Shown: one piece after another, positions 60,013 through 64,000 of the stretch
How the letters are laid out: the number at the start of each line of letters is the position of its first letter
How positions within the stretch are numbered: position 1 is the stretch's first letter
Source: an uncultured Flavobacteriaceae bacterium
GTDB taxonomy: Bacteria; Bacteroidota; Bacteroidia; Flavobacteriales; Flavobacteriaceae
Assembly: GCA_943842245.1 (NCBI GenBank)
Contig: CALTAJ010000002.1
Span: 124,001-188,000, forward strand
Direction of reading: 5' to 3'
Length of the DNA: 64,000 nucleotides
Notes under the pieces: generated by a model
Told to the model about the DNA's origin: nothing
What the model saw: only the letters and a program-made list of their open reading frames with translations
Databases searched by the model: none
Position numbers and translations under genes: made by a program

Positions 60013-62598
60013 TTAAAACTCCATAGTAATTTGAGATTCATCATCTTTTGCAATAATGGTCTCATCGGAAGAAACTTCGATATCCATATGACTCTCTGGA
60101 ATTGTGTTTTCTATGTATTCTAAGGCTTCTTTTAGTTTAATTAATTTAATTTTTTTATCAGTAAGCTGATTTCCTGACGCCTTAAATCCTTTAACTGAAA
60201 TAAAAGTTTCAGCATTAATTTCTAATGGTAAGGGCTGATCTTTTCCACGAGGTTTGTCAAAAATAACCTTAAGAATAGGACGCCACTCAGTACTCAAATA
60301 AGTCAACTTAGCTCCTTGTTTAATAAAACTCTCTTCTCTATCAATATGCTCTAAAAGAAACCTTTTAATAAAATAACGTTCTTTATTTGGGTCATAATAA
60401 ACAGCAGTTAAAGGTTTAATTGGATTCCATTTTTCAATATGAGTTGTAGTATCTTCAAAATGCAAACTTAATTCTGGAGATACAGCGCGAATAGTACCCT
60501 TATTATTAATAATCAAAAGCTTGTCATCCCCCTTAAAGTCTCCAAGTAATTTACCTCTATTTTCGATATTTAAACGTCTAATAGTGTCATCAAACCATAT
60601 TTTACGAGGTTTTAGCGTTGAAACTCCTTTTTCTTTTAACTCTACTTTACGAACTGGATATTTAGTCACTGTATTTCCCCGAACAGAACGACCTTTGATT
60701 TGAAGATCTGTAAAGTCTAATTCCCACTTGAGTTTTTTTATAGAATTTGAATTTCTTAATATAATCGAAATAATTTCTGCCTCTCCGTTTGGGTTTGCAG
60801 AAAAATACAAGACGTTTGAATGTGGCTTTCCTTGTGTTAAGTCATAAATTTTTTCTCGAGTAACACCTGTAACTGCAAAACGTTTGATAAAAGTAGTTCC
60901 ACCTTTTCCGTCTCTGTAAATCATATTGTAAATAGTACGCTGATCCTTTTTTTTAAATACTGCTGCATGCAGTATGTTTTTACCTACAAAAACCTTACTA
61001 TCAACCTTGACTACCTGCATTTTACCTTCTTGAGTAAATATTATAATATCATCGATATCCGAGCATTCGCAAACCATTTCATCTTTTCTCAATGATGTTC
61101 CTATAAAACCTTCTTCACGATTCATGTAAAGTTTTTGATTACGAACCACAACCTTTTTGGCATCTACATCGTCGAAAATTCGAATTTCTGATTTTCGTTC
61201 CTTTCCATTACCATATGTTTTTTTTAGGTGATTAAAATATCGGATTGAATAATCTATCAAATGTTCTAAATTATTTTTGACTTCAGCAATATCTGCTTCA
61301 AGAGTTTCAATTTTGAGCTTTGCCTTATCCAAGTCAAACTTGGAAATTCTTTTAATACGAATTTCAGTAAGTTTCACAATATCTTCCTCAGAAATAGAGC
61401 GTTTTAGATTACTAATATATGGCTCCAGTCCATTATTAATAAATGAAAGTACCTCTTCCCACGACTCAGCCAGTTCAATCTCACGATAAATTTTATTTTG
61501 AATAAAAATGCGCTCAAGAGAAGAATAATGCCATTGATTTTCCAAGTCATTAAGCTGTACTCTTAATTCCATTTTTAGCAATTGAACAGTGTGATCTGTG
61601 GATATCTTAAGTATATCTACTACTCCCATGAAGTTTGGCTTATTGTCTATAATTAAACAACCTAAGGGTGAAATAGATGTTTCACACGCTGTAAAGGCAT
61701 ATAGAGCATCTATGGTTTTATCTGGTGAGATATCACTTGGTAAATGAACCAAGATTTCAACTGCCGATGAGGTATTATCCTCAATACGTTTAACTTTAAT
61801 TTTACCCTGGTCATTTGCTTTAAGAATACTATCAATAAGAGAAGAGGTGTTTGTGCTAAAGGGTATTTCATTTATTACTAGAGTCTTTTTATCCAACTGA
61901 TTGATTCGTGCTCGTACTCGAACTTTTCCACCTCTTAAGCCTTCATTATAGTTTTGAATATCGATAATTCCACCAGTTTGGAAATCAGGATAAATATTAA
62001 ACTTTTTCCCTTTAAGATGCTGAATACTCGCATGAATTAATTCATTAAAATTGTGTGGTAATATTTTCGTTGATAGTCCTACAGCAATCCCTTCTGCCCC
62101 CTGAGCCAATAATAATGGATATTTTACTGGTAAATGGATTGGTTCTTTTTTTCTTCCATCATAAGATAATTGCCAATTAGTTACTTTGGGACTAAATACA
62201 ACTTCCAGTGCAAACTTTGATAGTCTTGCTTCGATATATCGAGAAGCAGCAGCTCTGTCTCCTGTAAGAATATTCCCCCAGTTACCTTGCATATCAATCA
62301 GTAATTCCTTTTGACCAACTTGAACCATTGCATCACCAATACTTGCATCTCCATGGGGGTGATATTGCATAGTGTGACCAACTATATTAGCCACTTTATT
62401 ATATCTTCCATCATCCAAGTCTTTCATAGAATGAAGAATCCTGCGCTGAACTGGTTTAAATCCATCCTCAATAGCTGGAACAGCCCTTTCTAAAATAACA
62501 TATGAGGCGTAATCCAAAAACCAATCTTTATACATCCCCGTGACACGTTTTAATGCGTCTATTGGTTCTGAGTTAAAAAAATTTTCTTCTGCTTCCAT
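60013..62598 (-). CDS. parC: DNA topoisomerase IV subunit A (ParC)
   Basis: 861 residues. The winged-helix domain has DYASYVILERAVPAIEDGFKPVQRRIL, in pieces YVILERAVP and DGFKPVQRRIL. The catalytic tyrosine is Y121 in AASRYIEARL. The quinolone-region reads HPHGDASIGD (80-89). A long coiled coil (about 390-450) and a C-terminal beta-propeller (about 500-830) follow. The propeller lacks the GyrA box, and the downstream ParE gene order supports topoisomerase IV rather than gyrase. It relaxes and decatenates daughter chromosomes with ParE, and follows parE after 3 bp. Confidence 0.93.
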   Translation of the reverse strand: MEAEENFFNSEPIDALKRVTGMYKDWFLDYASYVILERAVPAIEDGFKPVQRRILHSMKDLDDGRYNKVANIVGHTMQYHPHGDASIGDAMVQVGQKELLIDMQGNWGNILTGDRAAASRYIEARLSKFALEVVFSPKVTNWQLSYDGRKKEPIHLPVKYPLLLAQGAEGIAVGLSTKILPHNFNELIHASIQHLKGKKFNIYPDFQTGGIIDIQNYNEGLRGGKVRVRARINQLDKKTLVINEIPFSTNTSSLIDSILKANDQGKIKVKRIEDNTSSAVEILVHLPSDISPDKTIDALYAFTACETSISPLGCLIIDNKPNFMGVVDILKISTDHTVQLLKMELRVQLNDLENQWHYSSLERIFIQNKIYREIELAESWEEVLSFINNGLEPYISNLKRSISEEDIVKLTEIRIKRISKFDLDKAKLKIETLEADIAEVKNNLEHLIDYSIRYFNHLKKTYGNGKERKSEIRIFDDVDAKKVVVRNQKLYMNREEGFIGTSLRKDEMVCECSDIDDIIIFTQEGKMQVVKVDSKVFVGKNILHAAVFKKKDQRTIYNMIYRDGKGGTTFIKRFAVTGVTREKIYDLTQGKPHSNVLYFSANPNGEAEIISIILRNSNSIKKLKWELDFTDLQIKGRSVRGNTVTKYPVRKVELKEKGVSTLKPRKIWFDDTIRRLNIENRGKLLGDFKGDDKLLIINNKGTIRAVSPELSLHFEDTTTHIEKWNPIKPLTAVYYDPNKERYFIKRFLLEHIDREESFIKQGAKLTYLSTEWRPILKVIFDKPRGKDQPLPLEINAETFISVKGFKASGNQLTDKKIKLIKLKEALEYIENTIPESHMDIEVSSDETIIAKDDESQITMEF

Positions 62599-62601
62599 TT
62601 A

Positions 62602-64000
62602 TTATAAAACCTCTTCTTTTTGTTCTTCAACGTAGTCTAGCTCTACTTTTAAATTATTTATGATGAATTTTTGGCGGTCTGGTGTATTCTTACCCATATA
62701 AAAGAGTAACAACTCTTCAATAGTTATACTTTTATCAAGCATTACCGGGTCTAAACGAATATCGTCCCCTATAAAATATTTAAATTCATCAGGCGAAATT
62801 TCACCTAATCCTTTAAAGCGTGTAATTTCAGATTTTCCTTTAATTTTCTCAATTGCCTCTTTTCGTTCTACCTCACTATAACAGTAAAAAGTTTCTTTTT
62901 TATCTCGAACTCGAAATAGAGGAGTTTGTAAAATATACAGATGCCCTTCTTTTATTAATTCTGGGAAAAATTGTAAAAAAAAAGTAATCAACAAAAGGCG
63001 AATGTGCATTCCATCTACATCGGCATCAGTGGCAATTACAATGTTGTTATAGCGTAAATCTTCTAAACTATCCTCTATATTTAAAGCTGCTTGGAGTAGG
63101 TTAAACTCTTCATTTTCATAAACAATTTTTTTGCTCATTCCAAAACTATTTAGAGGCTTGCCTCTTAAACTAAAAACCGCTTGGGTATTAACATCTCGAG
63201 ATTTTGTAATGGAACCACTAGCTGAATCTCCCTCTGTTATGAATAAAGTGGAGTCTAATCGGCGATCCTTTTTAAGATCAGGAAGATGAACGCGACAATC
63301 ACGCAATTTTTTATTATGTAAACTGGCCTTTTTGGCACGTTCCTTTGCGAGTTTTCGTATTCCCGATAATTCTTTACGCTCTTTTTCTGCCTGAATTATC
63401 TTTTTTTGAATGCTTTCAGCAACTAAAGAATTTTTGTGCAGAAAATTATCTAATTGAGTGCTTAAAAAATCTATAATATAACTTCTAACTGATGGCATAC
63501 TCCCTCCCATCTCAGTCGAACCTAATTTAGTCTTCGTTTGAGATTCAAAAATTGGTTCCATTACTTTTATACTTATTGCAGAAATAATAGATTTTCTAAT
63601 ATCTGAAGCTTCATATGTTTTCCCAAAATAGTCACGAATAGTTTTTACCAAACCCTCACGAAAAGCTGCTTGATGTGTTCCTCCTTGAGTAGTATGTTGA
63701 CCGTTAACAAATGAGTGATATTCCTCGCTATATTGGGTTTTACTATGACTTAAAGCAATCTCAATATCTTCTCCTTTAAGGTGTATAATTGGATACAGAA
63801 GATCACTTTCGCTAATTTGATCATTTAACAAATCTTTTAATCCATTTTCAGAATAAAACTTTTCTCCATTAAGGTCAATAGTCAACCCTGGATTAAGGTA
63901 AACATAGTTTTTAAGCATGCGCTCAACATACTCTAAACGATACTTGTAATTCTTAAAGATTTTACTATCAGGAGTGAAAATGACTCTTGTACCGCGACGC
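62602..64000 (-). CDS. parE: DNA topoisomerase IV subunit B (ParE), 5' part outside window
   Basis: The frame is open to the right edge ([11 protein letters not shown] read at the border), so at least 465 residues are present and the N-terminal GHKL ATPase domain is mostly missing. A transducer domain comes first, including the [21 protein letters not shown] motif (in pieces [11 protein letters not shown] and AAFREG). The TOPRIM domain has [13 protein letters not shown] and the [10 protein letters not shown] metal motif. It ends with [14 protein letters not shown]. With ParC it forms topoisomerase IV. An internal ATG at 63918 is not the real start. Confidence 0.93.
   Translation of the reverse strand, partial: RRGTRVIFTPDSKIFKNYKYRLEYVERMLKNYVYLNPGLTIDLNGEKFYSENGLKDLLNDQISESDLLYPIIHLKGEDIEIALSHSKTQYSEEYHSFVNGQHTTQGGTHQAAFREGLVKTIRDYFGKTYEASDIRKSIISAISIKVMEPIFESQTKTKLGSTEMGGSMPSVRSYIIDFLSTQLDNFLHKNSLVAESIQKKIIQAEKERKELSGIRKLAKERAKKASLHNKKLRDCRVHLPDLKKDRRLDSTLFITEGDSASGSITKSRDVNTQAVFSLRGKPLNSFGMSKKIVYENEEFNLLQAALNIEDSLEDLRYNNIVIATDADVDGMHIRLLLITFFLQFFPELIKEGHLYILQTPLFRVRDKKETFYCYSEVERKEAIEKIKGKSEITRFKGLGEISPDEFKYFIGDDIRLDPVMLDKSITIEELLLFYMGKNTPDRQKFIINNLKVELDYVEEQKEEVL

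Noticed and set aside
1-64000. Defence system, prophage, integron, CRISPR or secondary-metabolite cluster
   Set aside because: Every gene was compared with what I know of these; all belong to core metabolism, repair, translation or conserved flavobacterial families, and no repeats or integrase-type proteins were seen.

Overview
The window is an ordinary-looking chromosomal stretch of a low-GC member of the Bacteroidota, almost certainly Flavobacteriaceae and probably a marine, gene-dense one. The evidence is the family content (PorX, LpxC-FabZ fusion, DUF2461, DUF2911, DCC/DUF393, M61 peptidase, divergent PEP carboxylase, MutS2 without Smr), the AT-rich sequence, and repeated promoter matches to the Bacteroidota consensus (TTTG/TTG at -33, TAnnTTTG at -7). 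Shine-Dalgarno sequences are nearly absent. No tRNA, rRNA, CRISPR array, insertion sequence, phage gene or plasmid gene was found. No gene-free stretch exceeds 300 bases; the longest (about 254 bp, 58216-58469) holds a repeated operator-like element.

Layout. 1-5.9 kb: end of a DUF2891 gene, a secreted glycoside hydrolase, DCC protein + mutS2, ung, an eIF1/SUI1-like factor and a secreted DinB-like protein. 5.7-13 kb: an operon DUF2911-amidohydrolase-YbjQ-35 aa membrane microprotein, then M61 peptidase-DUF2461, then a nucleoside hydrolase-sugar kinase pair and a conserved flavobacterial protein. 13-20.1 kb: the complete operon hisG-D-C-B-H-A-F-I(E), preceded by a consensus promoter, an 18-codon His-rich leader peptide and mutually exclusive terminator/antiterminator stems, i.e. 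a his attenuator. 20.1-27.7 kb: HD phosphohydrolase-lpxD-lpxC/fabZ-lpxA-efp-sucD-fabG-prohibitin, one co-directional block. 27.7-31.9 kb: porX, tsaE, a small membrane protein, proline dehydrogenase and pcm. 32-43 kb: Gfo/Idh oxidoreductase, YrdC/Sua5-type t6A synthase + uvrD, M20 hydrolase, recG, pheT, a two-TM protein and DUF2007. 43-53 kb: SSS symporter, ABC-F, a thioredoxin-fold lipoprotein, transaldolase-like aldolase, SDR, the small SRP RNA, glutaminyl cyclotransferase, thioesterase and glyA, smpB. 53-64 kb: aroB, ppc, an AsnC/Lrp regulator, M14 peptidase, XRE regulator, small lipoprotein, TerC, parC and the 3' part of parE.

The gene set is mainly biosynthesis and information processing (histidine, lipid A, shikimate, one-carbon, t6A, translation, DNA repair, topology). 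I did not find a clearly new multi-gene system. The most interesting signals are regulatory: the his attenuator; a set of promoters whose -7 box lies only 4-7 nt before the start codon, which the SRP RNA 5' end calibrates as probable leaderless transcripts; four alternating TTGTAAA/TTTACAA half-sites in front of the XRE gene; and the translationally coupled 35 aa membrane microprotein. Convergent genes repeatedly overlap tail-to-tail by 4-21 bp, which fits a compact genome.
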